The translations under genes and the position numbers were made by a program. A stretch of 64,000 nt of DNA, taken from assembly GCF_900115145.1 (NCBI RefSeq), contig NZ_FOVL01000001.1, forward strand, positions 248,001-312,000, written 5' to 3'. The first letter of the stretch is position 1, and every line of letters begins with the position of its first letter. Below, in pieces: positions 37,608 through 47,118 of this stretch. A model generated the notes under the pieces. It was given only the letters and a program-made list of their open reading frames with translations. It was not told where the DNA came from and did not search any database. Source of the stretch: Salegentibacter flavus. Its GTDB lineage: Bacteria > Bacteroidota > Bacteroidia > Flavobacteriales > Flavobacteriaceae.

Positions 37608-39038
37608 TTATTCTTTTCCTTCAGCTATTTTATTCAGCATGCCTTCAAAAATAAAATAATGAAAAGGATACATGGCATACCAGTATAATCTTCCCCAAAT
37701 CCCTTTTGGACGAAAGGTGGCGATTTGGTGTAGCACATTTCCTTCATCTATTCTAAATTCCAGCCAGGCTTCCCCGGGGACTTTCATTTCAGCAAAAAGC
37801 AATAGGCGTTTTTCTTCCTTGTCGGCCAGTAAAACCCGCCAGAAATCAAGAGAATCACCGGCAGTGATTTCGGTAGGATGGGTTCTTCCTCTGCGCAGGC
37901 CAACTCCGCCAAAAAACTTATCAATTAGCCCGCGAACTTTCCAAAGCCAGTTGCCATAATACCAGCCATTGAGTCCGCCAATAGCCCAGATGCGTTCCAG
38001 GATTTCTTCCGGATTTTTAACTTTGGTAGACTGTTCATCCTTTAAACAACCATAAGTGGGTACCTGTATATAATCGTTGAGTTCTTTATTAAATCGACCG
38101 CTGCTAAGGGAATCTTTCCAGCTGGAAATTACGAGGTTCTGTTCGATCTTGTAAAAGGCCAGTTTTATGGCCTCCTGGTAAGTTATGGGATGAATGTCAA
38201 GTATCTCCTGAAGCCTTGTGTCGCTAGTCACTACTTCAATTTTCATGCTGTCTACAAGGTTTTGGGCAAGCTTGAAGGAAGTTGAGGTCACAAAATAAAG
38301 CCAGTATGCCGAAAGTTTAGGTGACATTACAGGCACCCCGATGATCCAGATTTTAAGGCCCCTTATTTTTGCATAAATCTCCATCATTTCCCGATAGGTA
38401 AGGATATCGGGACCTCCTACATCAAAAGATTCATTATAGCATTTTTCGTTGCCAATAACTCCGGTCAAAAACTGGATTATATCTCTTATGGCAATGGGTT
38501 GACATTTTGTTTCAACCCAACTTGGGGTGATCATAACCGGTAGTTTTTCGCAAAGATCTCTAATGATCTCAAAGGAAGAGCTACCTGAACCAACAATAAT
38601 CGCCGCTCTAATAACGGTAAGTTTAAAATTCCCTGTATATAAAATTTCCTCTACTTTTTTCCGGGATTCCAGGTGTTTAGAAAGTTTCTCTTCATTGATT
38701 ATTCCACTTAGATAGATCACCTGCTTTACCGAAGTGCCAGCCATTATTTTATTGAAATTTTCTGCTGATCTGGCTTCCTGCTCATCAAAGTCTTCAGTAG
38801 AGCCGCTCATCGAGTGAATAAGATAGAAGGCCACATCGATATTTTTGATCTTATCTGGAGTTTCAGAATCCTTTAGAAAATCAAGTTCTACGATTTCTAC
38901 TTTTTTCCTGATATTTTTATTGGAAGTAAAGCGGTTTGCGTTCCTAACTGCACAAACCACTTCGTGGCCCATTTCAAGCAGTTGTGGAAGAAGTCGCATT
39001 CCGATATAACCGTTGGCCCCCGTAAGTAGTATTCGCAT
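37608..39038 (-). CDS. SDR-family NAD(P)-binding protein with DUF2867 domain
   Basis: 476 residues. An extended-SDR Rossmann domain (about 1-300) begins ILLTGANGYIG, with the glycine motif G7xxG10xxG13, and continues with YLIHSM and YLSGI segments. The C-terminal part (about 310-470) matches the DUF2867 layout, with GGLNGWYYGNWLWKVRG and RGRTHPTEITAGDSLDFWRV. Such fused proteins are widespread in Bacteroidota; some are linked to quinone or lipid modification, but the substrate is unknown. Confidence 0.85.
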   Translation of the reverse strand: MRILLTGANGYIGMRLLPQLLEMGHEVVCAVRNANRFTSNKNIRKKVEIVELDFLKDSETPDKIKNIDVAFYLIHSMSGSTEDFDEQEARSAENFNKIMAGTSVKQVIYLSGIINEEKLSKHLESRKKVEEILYTGNFKLTVIRAAIIVGSGSSSFEIIRDLCEKLPVMITPSWVETKCQPIAIRDIIQFLTGVIGNEKCYNESFDVGGPDILTYREMMEIYAKIRGLKIWIIGVPVMSPKLSAYWLYFVTSTSFKLAQNLVDSMKIEVVTSDTRLQEILDIHPITYQEAIKLAFYKIEQNLVISSWKDSLSSGRFNKELNDYIQVPTYGCLKDEQSTKVKNPEEILERIWAIGGLNGWYYGNWLWKVRGLIDKFFGGVGLRRGRTHPTEITAGDSLDFWRVLLADKEEKRLLLFAEMKVPGEAWLEFRIDEGNVLHQIATFRPKGIWGRLYWYAMYPFHYFIFEGMLNKIAEGKE

Positions 39039-39109
39039 TTTTATGTTATTTCAGCGTTAAATTAGGGATTAATTATTACTTTCACTTAAGTTTTAAAAAA
39101 CTTTGTAAA

Positions 39110-39313
39110 ATGAATAATGTTCTCAAGGTTGTGCTTCTCGTAGTAGGGTTAGGCCTTATTGCTTATGGCTTCTATACCCTTATTACTCCTGAAGTTTCTG
39201 TAGATGCCGGTCCTTTCCAGTTCGAAGCACAAGGGGATAAAACCCAGCCTATTGCTATGATCGCCTTCGGGGTTTTGGCCTTAATTGGTGGCCTTGCCTA
39301 TAAGAAACGCTGA
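39110..39313 (+). CDS. small membrane protein with two transmembrane segments
   Basis: 67 residues: a first membrane helix at about 5-26, a short outside loop (TPEVSVDAGPFQFEAQGDKT), a second helix at about 46-63 and a KKR end. It looks like DUF3185-type small inner-membrane proteins, of unknown role. The start follows an A-rich sequence; no operon partner. Confidence 0.55.
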   Translation: MNNVLKVVLLVVGLGLIAYGFYTLITPEVSVDAGPFQFEAQGDKTQPIAMIAFGVLALIGGLAYKKR

Positions 39314-39340
39314 CACAAGAGTTGAAAATTTCTTTTAAAT

Positions 39341-39766
39341 CTACAAATCCTCCACCTGGGTTGGGGCATTGTCTGTTTTGTAATTCAGAATCTTTTTAAA
39401 ATATTTATGTATTTCCGGATGGTCTGCCTTCACTTTAATGTGGTAATGATCCCGATAAAGTGAATATTCCTCGGCCCGGCCTTTATATAGATGAAGTTTG
39501 TAATATGGGATTACCAGGGCAAAAGTTTCCAGCAAAGAACGGAACATAATGATGATTCCTTTAGGTCGCATTTCAACATTACAGGTATTGGCATTATTGT
39601 CGAGAACCAGAAGGTTGTGGATATCGATGCTGGTAGAGGTGATGTGTAACTTTGGCGAGCCTATCCCTTTTAATTTCATACGCTCAAAAAGCGTAAAGGG
39701 AGGTCCTACTTCGTCGATAATCTTTTCTTTGATCTTTGCCCGATTATAGGAAACATTAAGGAGCAT
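39341..39766 (-). CDS. conserved hypothetical protein
   Basis: 141 residues from the Met at 39766 (MLLNVSYNRAKI); an upstream Met at 39790 would add eight residues. Basic protein without signal peptide or strong membrane segment, with a partly hydrophobic middle (IIIMFRSLLETFALVIPYYK). No motif recognised. It is divergent from argS. Confidence 0.55.
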   Translation of the reverse strand: MLLNVSYNRAKIKEKIIDEVGPPFTLFERMKLKGIGSPKLHITSTSIDIHNLLVLDNNANTCNVEMRPKGIIIMFRSLLETFALVIPYYKLHLYKGRAEEYSLYRDHYHIKVKADHPEIHKYFKKILNYKTDNAPTQVEDL

Positions 39767-39827
39767 AGCTTTTTGCTTAAAGATAAGCATTTGGCGCCAA
39801 AACCTGTAGTAAAACTCTAATTTCTGT

Positions 39828-39835
39828 TATCTTTG
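39828..39835 (+). promoter_or_regulatory. candidate -7 promoter element for argS
   Basis: TATCTTTG, an exact TAnnTTTG match, 41 bases before the argS start. The -33 TTG is not clear. Confidence 0.45.
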
Positions 39836-39876
39836 CGCTCTTATTTTAAGCCAAATAATAAAACCCAGAAGTAGCA

Positions 39877-41655
39877 ATGAGCATTCAGGCGAAACTTTCA
39901 GAAAAAGTAAAAGAAGCTGTTAAGCAGCTGTATGAAGTAGAAATAAATCACACCGAGTTTCAACCTACCCGAAAGGATTTTGAAGGCGATATTACCCTGG
40001 TGGTTTTCCCTATGCTGAAACAGGTGAAAACTAATCCCGCAAAGTTGGGAGAAGATATAGGAAATTATCTACAGGAAAATGTTGGTGAAGTTGCGCGTTT
40101 TAATGTGGTTCAGGGATTTCTGAATATCGTTTTAAGCGATGCCTATTATCTGGATTTCTTCAATGAGGTAAAAGATCGCAAAGATTTCGGGGTAATTCCT
40201 CCTTCGGAAGATGCTAAAGGGATTATGGTGGAATATTCTTCGCCAAATACCAATAAACCTTTGCATTTAGGGCACATTCGGAATATTCTTTTGGGCTATT
40301 CCGTCGCTGAAATTTTAAAGGCCGCGGGAAACAAATCATACAAAACCCAGATCATTAACGATCGTGGAATCCATATCTGTAAATCTATGCTGGCCTGGCA
40401 ACGATTTGGAAATGGAGAAACCCCGGAAACAGCCAGCTTAAAAGGCGATAAACTGGTGGGGAATTACTATGTTAAATTCGACCAGGAATATAAAAAGGAA
40501 ATTTCAGAATTAATCGCCCAGGGCAAAACCGAAGAGGAAGCAAAGGCTGAAGCTCCAATTCTGAACGAGGCCAAGGAAATGCTTCTCAAATGGGAAGACA
40601 ATGACCCGGAAGTAGTCGCCCTGTGGGAGAAAATGAACAATTGGGTTTACAATGGATTTGAGAAAACCTACGATGCTCTTGGAGTAAATTTCGATAAGAA
40701 TTATTACGAAAGCGATACTTACCTTCTTGGTAAAGATGTCGTAAACCAGGGGCTTGAGAAAGGTGTTTTTTATAAAAAAGAGGATGGCAGTGTATGGATA
40801 GATCTCACCGACGAAGGTCTGGACGAGAAGATCGTTTTGCGTAGTGATGGTACAGCCGTCTATATGACCCAGGATATCGGGACGGCCATTCAGAGGGTGA
40901 AAGATTTCGATATTAACGGGATGGTTTATACCGTAGGAAATGAGCAGGATTATCATTTTAAAGTCTTATTCCTTATTCTGAAAAAACTGGGTTATGATTG
41001 GGCAGATTATCTATATCACCTGAGCTACGGAATGGTAGACCTACCCTCGGGAAAAATGAAGAGTCGTGAAGGTACAGTAGTTGATGCTGACGACCTTATT
41101 CTGGAAATGACTGAAACCGCCAGGAAAATTTCTGAAGAACTTGGGAAACTGGATGGTTATTCTAAAGAAGAAAAAGAAGACTTATACCGAATTATAGGGC
41201 TTGGCGCTTTAAAATATTATATCCTGAAAGTAGATCCGCGAAAGCGCATTCTGTTCAATCCTGAAGAATCGGTGGACTTTCAGGGAAATACCGGGCCTTT
41301 TATTCAATATACTTACGCCAGGATCCAGTCAATTTTAAGAAAAGCCGATTTTGATTACAGCAAGCCGGTAGCTCCAGATTATCAATTGCACGAAAAAGAA
41401 AAGGAATTGCTCAAGCAACTTCAGCTTTATCCTGAAACCATTCAATTGGCTGCCGAAAATCACAGTCCGGCACTCATTGCCAATTATGTTTATGACCTGG
41501 TGAAGGAATTCAATTCTTTCTATCAGAACGTGATTATTCTTGGAGCCGAAGATCTTTCACAAAAGGTATTCAGAGTGCAATTATCCCAATCAGTAGCAAA
41601 TGTTATCAAATCGGGCTTTACATTACTGGGAATAAAGGTGCCGGAGAGAATGTAG
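39877..41655 (+). CDS. argS: arginyl-tRNA synthetase
   Basis: 592 residues. The N-terminal Add-1 domain binds the tRNA D-loop; the class-I HIGH motif is HLGH (130-133) in NKPLHLGHIRN, the KMSKS equivalent is KMKSREG in SGKMKSREGTVVD, and the C-terminal DALR domain with GPFIQYTYARIQSI and the final VPERM is complete. It charges tRNA-Arg. Confidence 0.98.
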   Translation: MSIQAKLSEKVKEAVKQLYEVEINHTEFQPTRKDFEGDITLVVFPMLKQVKTNPAKLGEDIGNYLQENVGEVARFNVVQGFLNIVLSDAYYLDFFNEVKDRKDFGVIPPSEDAKGIMVEYSSPNTNKPLHLGHIRNILLGYSVAEILKAAGNKSYKTQIINDRGIHICKSMLAWQRFGNGETPETASLKGDKLVGNYYVKFDQEYKKEISELIAQGKTEEEAKAEAPILNEAKEMLLKWEDNDPEVVALWEKMNNWVYNGFEKTYDALGVNFDKNYYESDTYLLGKDVVNQGLEKGVFYKKEDGSVWIDLTDEGLDEKIVLRSDGTAVYMTQDIGTAIQRVKDFDINGMVYTVGNEQDYHFKVLFLILKKLGYDWADYLYHLSYGMVDLPSGKMKSREGTVVDADDLILEMTETARKISEELGKLDGYSKEEKEDLYRIIGLGALKYYILKVDPRKRILFNPEESVDFQGNTGPFIQYTYARIQSILRKADFDYSKPVAPDYQLHEKEKELLKQLQLYPETIQLAAENHSPALIANYVYDLVKEFNSFYQNVIILGAEDLSQKVFRVQLSQSVANVIKSGFTLLGIKVPERM

Positions 41656-41735
41656 GCCAAAAGAGGAATAAAAATTTAGAAGAAAGTATTGGATTTGAAG
41701 CGAAATAAAAAGTTTTCACTTCAGGATCAAATCAT

Positions 41736-41743
41736 TAAATTTG
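41736..41743 (+). promoter_or_regulatory. candidate -7 promoter element for ffh
   Basis: TAAATTTG matches TAnnTTTG, 46 bases before the ffh start. Confidence 0.45.
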
Positions 41744-41789
41744 CAAACCGCCTCTTAAAGGGCGCAAAATTAAACTACAGGAAGAGATT

Positions 41790-43118
41790 ATGTTCGATAA
41801 TTTAAGCGACAAGTTAGATAATGCCTTACACGTTTTAAAAGGTCACGGGCAGATTACCGAGGTTAATGTAGCCGAAACTCTTAAAGAGGTTCGGCGGGCT
41901 CTTGTTGATGCCGATGTTAACTATAAGATTGCTAAGGATTTCACCAATACCGTAAAGGAAAAAGCGCTTGGACAAGATGTATTAACAGCATTAAAGCCGG
42001 GACAAATGATGGTAAAGCTTGTTAAGGACGAGCTTACGGAACTCATGGGAGGTGAAGCTGAAGGAATTGACCTGTCTGGTGATCCATCGGTAATCCTGAT
42101 GTCTGGTTTGCAGGGTAGTGGTAAAACCACTTTCTCTGGGAAACTGGCTAATTTTCTGAAGAAGAAAAAAAGCAAAAAACCACTTTTAGTAGCCTGTGAT
42201 GTGTATCGTCCAGCTGCGATCAACCAGCTTCACGTTGTTGGAGAACAGGTTGGTGTTGAGGTATATTCCGAAGAAGGAAATATGGACCCGGTTGCGATCT
42301 CTAAAGCGGCTATCGCACACGCTAAGGAAAATGGTCATAACGTAGTAATTATTGATACCGCCGGTCGGCTTGCTGTAGATGAAGAGATGATGACCGAGAT
42401 CGCCAATATTCACAAGGCGGTTGAACCACAGGAGACCTTATTTGTGGTAGATTCTATGACGGGTCAGGATGCGGTAAATACTGCAAAAACCTTTAATGAA
42501 AGACTGAATTTTGACGGAGTAATCCTTACAAAATTAGATGGTGATACCCGCGGTGGTGCGGCGATTTCCATTAAATCTGTAGTTAATAAACCTATTAAAT
42601 TTATTGGTACGGGTGAAAAGATGGATGCGATTGATGTGTTCTATCCTTCCCGTATGGCCGACAGAATTTTGGGGATGGGGGATGTTGTTTCCCTTGTGGA
42701 ACGCGCCCAGGAACAATATGATGAAGAGGAAGCGAGAAAACTTCAGAAGAAAATTGCTAAAGATAAATTCGGTTTCGATGATTTCCTGAAACAGCTTCAA
42801 CAGATTAAGAAAATGGGGTCTATGAAAGACCTGATGGGAATGATTCCGGGGGCGGGAAAGATGCTTAAGGATGTAGATATCGATGATGATGCCTTTAAAG
42901 GAATTGAAGCGATAATCCATTCGATGACTCCTGAAGAGCGCAGCAACCCAAAACTTATAAACTCCAGTCGAAAGAAACGTATCAGTAAAGGTTCGGGAAC
43001 CACTGTTCAGGAAGTAAACCAGTTGTTGAAGCAATTTAACCAGATGGGTAAAATGATGAAGATGATGCAGGGCGGTGGCGGCCAGAAGATGATGCAAATG
43101 ATGAAGGGGATGAAATAA
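41790..43118 (+). CDS. ffh: signal recognition particle protein Ffh
   Basis: 442 residues. N domain, then G domain with P-loop GLQGSGKTT (106-114), DTAGRLAVDEEMM, TKLDGDTRGGAA and GTGEKMDAID; the Met-rich M domain (GSMKDLMGMIPGAGKM and a C-terminal run of Met, Lys, Gly) binds signal sequences and 4.5S RNA. It delivers nascent membrane proteins to SecYEG with FtsY. Confidence 0.98.
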   Translation: MFDNLSDKLDNALHVLKGHGQITEVNVAETLKEVRRALVDADVNYKIAKDFTNTVKEKALGQDVLTALKPGQMMVKLVKDELTELMGGEAEGIDLSGDPSVILMSGLQGSGKTTFSGKLANFLKKKKSKKPLLVACDVYRPAAINQLHVVGEQVGVEVYSEEGNMDPVAISKAAIAHAKENGHNVVIIDTAGRLAVDEEMMTEIANIHKAVEPQETLFVVDSMTGQDAVNTAKTFNERLNFDGVILTKLDGDTRGGAAISIKSVVNKPIKFIGTGEKMDAIDVFYPSRMADRILGMGDVVSLVERAQEQYDEEEARKLQKKIAKDKFGFDDFLKQLQQIKKMGSMKDLMGMIPGAGKMLKDVDIDDDAFKGIEAIIHSMTPEERSNPKLINSSRKKRISKGSGTTVQEVNQLLKQFNQMGKMMKMMQGGGGQKMMQMMKGMK

Positions 43119-43127
43119 GTATAACCT

Positions 43128-43156
43128 AAGCTATCTGGATTCAGGTAGCTTTTTTA
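43128..43156 (+). terminator. intrinsic terminator after ffh
   Basis: AAGCTATCTG pairs with CAGGTAGCTT (one T-G wobble) around GATT, followed by a T run. Confidence 0.85.
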
Positions 43157-43232
43157 ATTATTGATTAGTAATCCGGTAAATCTGTAGTCGAAAATGGACT
43201 GCTAACTGCCAATTAATATACTGCTTACTGAA

Positions 43233-44126
43233 ATGACTATTTTAGACGGAAAAAAGACCAGCAACGACATTAAAAATGAGATTGCTACAGAAGTTGAAAA
43301 AATCAAAGCTAAAGGTGGAAAAGTCCCGCACCTTGCCGCAATTATTGTTGGAAAGGATGGAGCCAGTCTTACCTATGTAAACGCGAAAGTGAAATCCTGT
43401 AAGCAGGTAGGTTTTCAATCTTCACTTTACCGTTTGCCCCACACCATTAGTGAGTTGGAGTTGCTTGATAAGATCGAGGAGCTTAATCAAAACGATGATA
43501 TAGATGGTTTTATCGTCCAGTTACCTCTGCCTCCTCAAATTGATACTCAAAAGGTTTTAACTGCTGTTGATCCCGATAAAGACGTAGATGGATTTCATCC
43601 TACTAACTTCGGGAAAATGGCTTTGGATATGACCTCCTTCATACCAGCAACACCCTTTGGGATTCTGGAATTACTGGAGCGCTACGATATTCCTACCAAA
43701 GGAAAACATACCGTGGTTATTGGCCGTAGTTATATCGTTGGACGCCCAATGAGTATTTTGATGGGACGTAGCGGTTTTCCAGGAAATTCTACGGTTACTC
43801 TTACCCACGAATTCACTAAAAATATTACCCAGATCACCTCCCAGGCTGATATCATTATAATCGCGGTAGGGATCCCCTATTTCCTTAAAGCCGAAATGAT
43901 CAAGGATGATGCGGTGGTTATTGATGTTGGAATTACCCGTGTTCCCGATGAGAATACAGAAAAGGGTTATGTGATTAAAGGAGATGTTGATTATGAAAAC
44001 TGTTGTAAAAAAGCATCTTATATCACACCTGTGCCCGGCGGGGTTGGTCCTATGACCGTTTCGATGTTGCTTAAGAACACTTTGCTCGCCAGAGAGCGTC
44101 ACAAGCAAAGAGGTATGAAGAGATAA
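43233..44126 (+). CDS. folD: bifunctional methylenetetrahydrofolate dehydrogenase/cyclohydrolase
   Basis: 297 residues. Substrate-site GASLTYVNAKVKSCKQVG with the catalytic Lys, DGFIVQLPLPPQ, KDVDGFHPTN, the nucleotide-binding VVIGRSYIVGRPMSILM and the closing PVPGGVGPMTVSML are all present. FolD moves one-carbon units between methylene-, methenyl- and formyl-tetrahydrofolate, using NAD(P). Confidence 0.98.
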   Translation: MTILDGKKTSNDIKNEIATEVEKIKAKGGKVPHLAAIIVGKDGASLTYVNAKVKSCKQVGFQSSLYRLPHTISELELLDKIEELNQNDDIDGFIVQLPLPPQIDTQKVLTAVDPDKDVDGFHPTNFGKMALDMTSFIPATPFGILELLERYDIPTKGKHTVVIGRSYIVGRPMSILMGRSGFPGNSTVTLTHEFTKNITQITSQADIIIIAVGIPYFLKAEMIKDDAVVIDVGITRVPDENTEKGYVIKGDVDYENCCKKASYITPVPGGVGPMTVSMLLKNTLLARERHKQRGMKR

Positions 44127-44128
44127 CT

Positions 44129-44165
44129 AAAAAGGCTTTCTGATTATCAGAAAGCCTTTTTTTAA
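44129..44165. terminator. bidirectional terminator between folD and the YkvA-like gene
   Basis: AAAAGGCTTTCTGA pairs perfectly with TCAGAAAGCCTTTT around TTA, with A and T runs on either side; it serves the convergent folD (+) and the minus-strand gene that ends at 44162. Confidence 0.9.
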
Positions 44166-44566
44166 GCTTCTTCTCCTTCTTCCAGCTTCCAGTCGAGATA
44201 TTTGTGTAGATCGGTTTCCATAAATCTTAGAGAAAAAGTTAGGACCGCAAAATCATCAACATAACCTATTCCCGGAATGAAATCTGGTACCATATCCAAT
44301 GGATTTAAAACATATAACAAGGCAAAAGCTATAGCTGCAATGGTGAACCAGGGAACGTCTTTATAAATTCCCTTTCGGTAATCCTGTAGCATACCAAACA
44401 TCACTTTTCCGAGTTCAGTATATTTCTTAAGTGCATTTGCATTTAGAATCTTATCTGAAATTTCCTGCTGATTTTTAGCCGCAAGCTCTACATCGCCTTC
44501 ATCTACTTTTGCAACTTTTTCTTCTACATATTTCTCATCAATATTTGTACTCTTTCTGTTAAACAT
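44162..44566 (-). CDS. YkvA/DUF1232-family membrane protein
   Basis: 134 residues. After a charged helical N-terminal half comes the DUF1232 core: one or two membrane helices around WFTIAAIAFALLYVLNPLDM and the signature PDFIPGIGYVDDFAVL. The family is widespread and its role is not established. Followed by the bidirectional terminator. Confidence 0.85.
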   Translation of the reverse strand: MFNRKSTNIDEKYVEEKVAKVDEGDVELAAKNQQEISDKILNANALKKYTELGKVMFGMLQDYRKGIYKDVPWFTIAAIAFALLYVLNPLDMVPDFIPGIGYVDDFAVLTFSLRFMETDLHKYLDWKLEEGEEA

Positions 44567-44599
44567 TTTTTATATTTTTAATTAAATAGTGATTAGTAT

Positions 44600-45619
44600 T
44601 TACAATTTTTCGTAAGTATTTCCGTATTCCTTCTTGTATATTTTTAGTATCAATAAAAATAAAGAAATCAATAAAGGACCGAAAATCAATCCGATGAAAC
44701 CAAATAAGGGAACTCCTATAATAACTCCAAATAGGGTTATTAGTGGGTGCACATCGGCAAGACGTTCAAGAATATATAGCCTTATCAAATTATCTGTTAC
44801 TCCAACCACTGCAAAGCCGTAAACCAGCATGGCAATTGCCTGCCAGTTATCTCCCTGAGCAAAGAGCAGGATGGTTACAGGTATTATTCCTACCGCAGTA
44901 CCTATAAAAGGGATCATTGAACCAATAGCGGTTATTACAAACCAAAAAAACGGATCGGGCACACCAAAGATAAGAAAACCAATAAGGGCAATTATTCCCT
45001 GGAATAAAGCTACCAAGGGAATCCCCAGTGCATTAGATTTTACCAGCTCATTACTTTCATCGCTTATCACATCAATATTATCCCTTCCCATAGGAATATA
45101 TGAAAAAAGTATTTCCTTCATCTTATCCCTGTTGATAAGCATATAATAGAGCATAAAATACATGATACCAATTGCAATGGTAGCATTAAAGGTGCCTCCG
45201 GCAAAACTTTGTAAATTGCTTGAGATCCAGTTCGTAATGGCCGAGGTATCGATGGCACTGCTAATACTGTATCCAATATAGCTTTCAGCTTCTGTCAATT
45301 GATCTTTAATAGCCCTTATCACTCTTTCTGAGTTAGCCACAGCTTTCCCTATTTTTGAGGTAAGCATAATTACTACAAGACTCACCGGAACCAGGATTCC
45401 TATAAATGAGCCCGTCATTAAAAGGCCAGCGGCAAGACCAGGATGCCATCCTCTTTCGAGCAGTTTTTTCATCCAGTTCCTTAGAACCACATATAAGGTT
45501 ATAGCTCCAAGAATTCCAGATAAATACGGGGTGATTTCTTTGAAAATTAAAACCGACATAAACAATATGAGCAGAAGCACAAATAACTGTCTTACAAGGG
45601 CCGGTTTTAATCTATCCAT
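44600..45619 (-). CDS. AI-2E-family transporter (UPF0118 permease)
   Basis: 339 residues with about seven or eight membrane segments; the pattern YMLYYMLINRDKMKEIL, SNALGIPLVALFQGIIA, GTAVGIIPVTILLFAQGD and the C-terminal LITLFGVIIGVPLFGFIG are typical of the AI-2E/PerM family. Family members have been linked to autoinducer-2 export and to sodium/proton antiport, so the substrate is open. The gene is in line with YkvA-like and VOC genes on the minus strand with short gaps. Confidence 0.85.
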   Translation of the reverse strand: MDRLKPALVRQLFVLLLILFMSVLIFKEITPYLSGILGAITLYVVLRNWMKKLLERGWHPGLAAGLLMTGSFIGILVPVSLVVIMLTSKIGKAVANSERVIRAIKDQLTEAESYIGYSISSAIDTSAITNWISSNLQSFAGGTFNATIAIGIMYFMLYYMLINRDKMKEILFSYIPMGRDNIDVISDESNELVKSNALGIPLVALFQGIIALIGFLIFGVPDPFFWFVITAIGSMIPFIGTAVGIIPVTILLFAQGDNWQAIAMLVYGFAVVGVTDNLIRLYILERLADVHPLITLFGVIIGVPLFGFIGLIFGPLLISLFLLILKIYKKEYGNTYEKL

Positions 45620-45635
45620 ATGAAATTATTTAAGA

Positions 45636-46058
45636 CTAAGATGCAAAAAGCTGATCTTGATTTTTGAATGCTTTAAATTCCAAAGCATTTCCGCTGGGGT
45701 CCTTAAAGAACATAGTAGCCTGCTCACCAACCTCGCCCTTAAACCTTATATAGGGTTCAATTATAAACTCTATTCCCCGGGATTCCATTAATTTAGAAAA
45801 TTCCTGGAAAACTTCCCATTCCAATACCACCCCAAAATGAGGTACCGGCACATCTTTTCCGTCTACAGGATTGGAATGTGCTTTTTCGGTTTCTGATTGG
45901 GGTTTATAATGAATGACCAGCTGATGTCCGAAGAAATTAAAATCAACCCAGTGCCCGCTACTTCTGCCTTCTCCACATCCAAGAACGTCCCGGTAAAATT
46001 TTCGGGCCTTCTGAAGATCGGAAACAGGAATGGCGAGGTGAAAAGGTGGTATTTTCAT
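45636..46058 (-). CDS. VOC-superfamily (glyoxalase-like) protein
   Basis: 140 residues with two beta-alpha-beta-beta-beta units: [20 protein letters not shown] at the start, [24 protein letters not shown] and the final [14 protein letters not shown], where metal ligands normally lie (His and Glu are present). Probably a small dioxygenase or lyase-like protein; the reaction cannot be named. Sixteen bases before the AI-2E-family gene start. Confidence 0.85.
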   Translation of the reverse strand: MKIPPFHLAIPVSDLQKARKFYRDVLGCGEGRSSGHWVDFNFFGHQLVIHYKPQSETEKAHSNPVDGKDVPVPHFGVVLEWEVFQEFSKLMESRGIEFIIEPYIRFKGEVGEQATMFFKDPSGNALEFKAFKNQDQLFAS

Positions 46059-46142
46059 GCTTAGATAATTACCTGATTAGTGTTGAATTTAAAATTAGGA
46101 AGTTATCTTAACATAATATCAATGAAGTTCGCTAATAATCTG

Positions 46143-46979
46143 TTAAGATTTGTGCCCCGGTCTCCGGGAAGGCCGGTTTTGTTTGGGTTTGTATTCAGTG
46201 TGGTTCTTTAAGTTACGCGAGGCAGAAGTTTTAAGTTTGGAAGCTTCTTCCGTTTTAATCGAATCGTCTACCATTTTGTTAATCGTTTGTAACTCCTCGT
46301 CTGTTAGATCACGCCATTTGCCTACCGGCACATCAAGATTTACGTTCATGATCCTGATGCGTTTCAGAGAGGTAACCTCATAACCTAAAAATTCACACAT
46401 CCGCCTTATCTGGCGGTTAAGGCCTTGGGTTAAAACAATCCTGAACTCATATTTCCCCAGTTTTTCTACCTCGCATTTTTTGGTAGTAGTATTAAGAATG
46501 GGTACTCCATTCCTCATCCTGTCTATAAAATCGTCCGTTAGTGGGCGGTTTACAGTGACAATATATTCTTTCTCGTGATTGTTCCTTGCTCTGAGGATCT
46601 TGTTAACAATATCGCCATCATTGGTAAGAAAGATAAGTCCTTCACTGGGTTTGTCTAACCTCCCAATAGGAAAAATGCGCTTGGGATAATTTATGAAATC
46701 TATAATATTATCTTTTTCCACCCGCGTATCGGTAGTGCAAACAATTCCCACAGGTTTGTTGAAAGCGAGGTAAACATTAGGTTCTTTCTTCTCTTTTGCT
46801 GAAATCAATTTGCCGTCAACTCTAACCTCATCTTCCGCACTTACCTTAGTGCCCATTTCAGGAACTTTACCGTTAAGGGTGATTCGGCCCTGATCTATGA
46901 GTTTATCAGCTTCACGGCGGGAACAATAGCCAACTTCGCTGAGGTATTTATTGATTCGGGTGAGTTTCTCTTCGGCCAT
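46143..46979 (-). CDS. rluF: 23S rRNA pseudouridine synthase, RluF-like
   Basis: 278 residues. The S4 domain (about 1-60) opens [20 protein letters not shown]; the RsuA-family catalytic motif is [19 protein letters not shown] with the nucleophile Asp, and [20 protein letters not shown] closes the core. The pattern [11 protein letters not shown] and the LDKPSEGL form fit RluF (pseudouridine 2604) better than RluB or RsuA. A basic tail of about 45 residues follows. Confidence 0.85.
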   Translation of the reverse strand: MAEEKLTRINKYLSEVGYCSRREADKLIDQGRITLNGKVPEMGTKVSAEDEVRVDGKLISAKEKKEPNVYLAFNKPVGIVCTTDTRVEKDNIIDFINYPKRIFPIGRLDKPSEGLIFLTNDGDIVNKILRARNNHEKEYIVTVNRPLTDDFIDRMRNGVPILNTTTKKCEVEKLGKYEFRIVLTQGLNRQIRRMCEFLGYEVTSLKRIRIMNVNLDVPVGKWRDLTDEELQTINKMVDDSIKTEEASKLKTSASRNLKNHTEYKPKQNRPSRRPGHKS

Positions 46980-46996
46980 AAAATTGATTTCTGTTG

Positions 46997-47028
46997 CAAA
47001 GATACAAGATTTAAAACGCTCTCTTCAA
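46997..47028 (-). promoter_or_regulatory. promoter of the rluF-like gene
   Basis: On the minus strand TTG (47028-47026) and TATCTTTG (47004-46997) are separated by 21 bases, a good flavobacterial promoter, 18 bases before the start codon. Confidence 0.55.
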
Positions 47029-47060
47029 GAACTAATTTTCAAAAAAAAATGAATCCACAG

Positions 47061-47090
47061 GCAACCTTTTGTAACTTTCATGCGTCTATG
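47061..47090 (+). promoter_or_regulatory. candidate ECF-type promoter before the sigma gene
   Basis: GCAACC (47061-47066) and CGTCTA (47083-47088) are 16 bases apart: an AAC-type -35 and CGTC-type -10 as used by many ECF sigma factors. It lies about 30 bases before the sigma gene, so autoregulation is plausible. Confidence 0.5.
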
Positions 47091-47118
47091 TATATAGAGG
47101 CTAATTTAAAAACCACAG

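Noticed and set aside
36024-39790. Genomic island or mobile element around the BCCT and SDR genes
   Set aside because: No integrase, transposase, tRNA or direct repeats, and base composition resembles the neighbours.
42534-43097. 187-codon open frame antisense to ffh
   Set aside because: Shadow of the Met-rich M domain; the repeated His residues mirror ATG codons on the coding strand.
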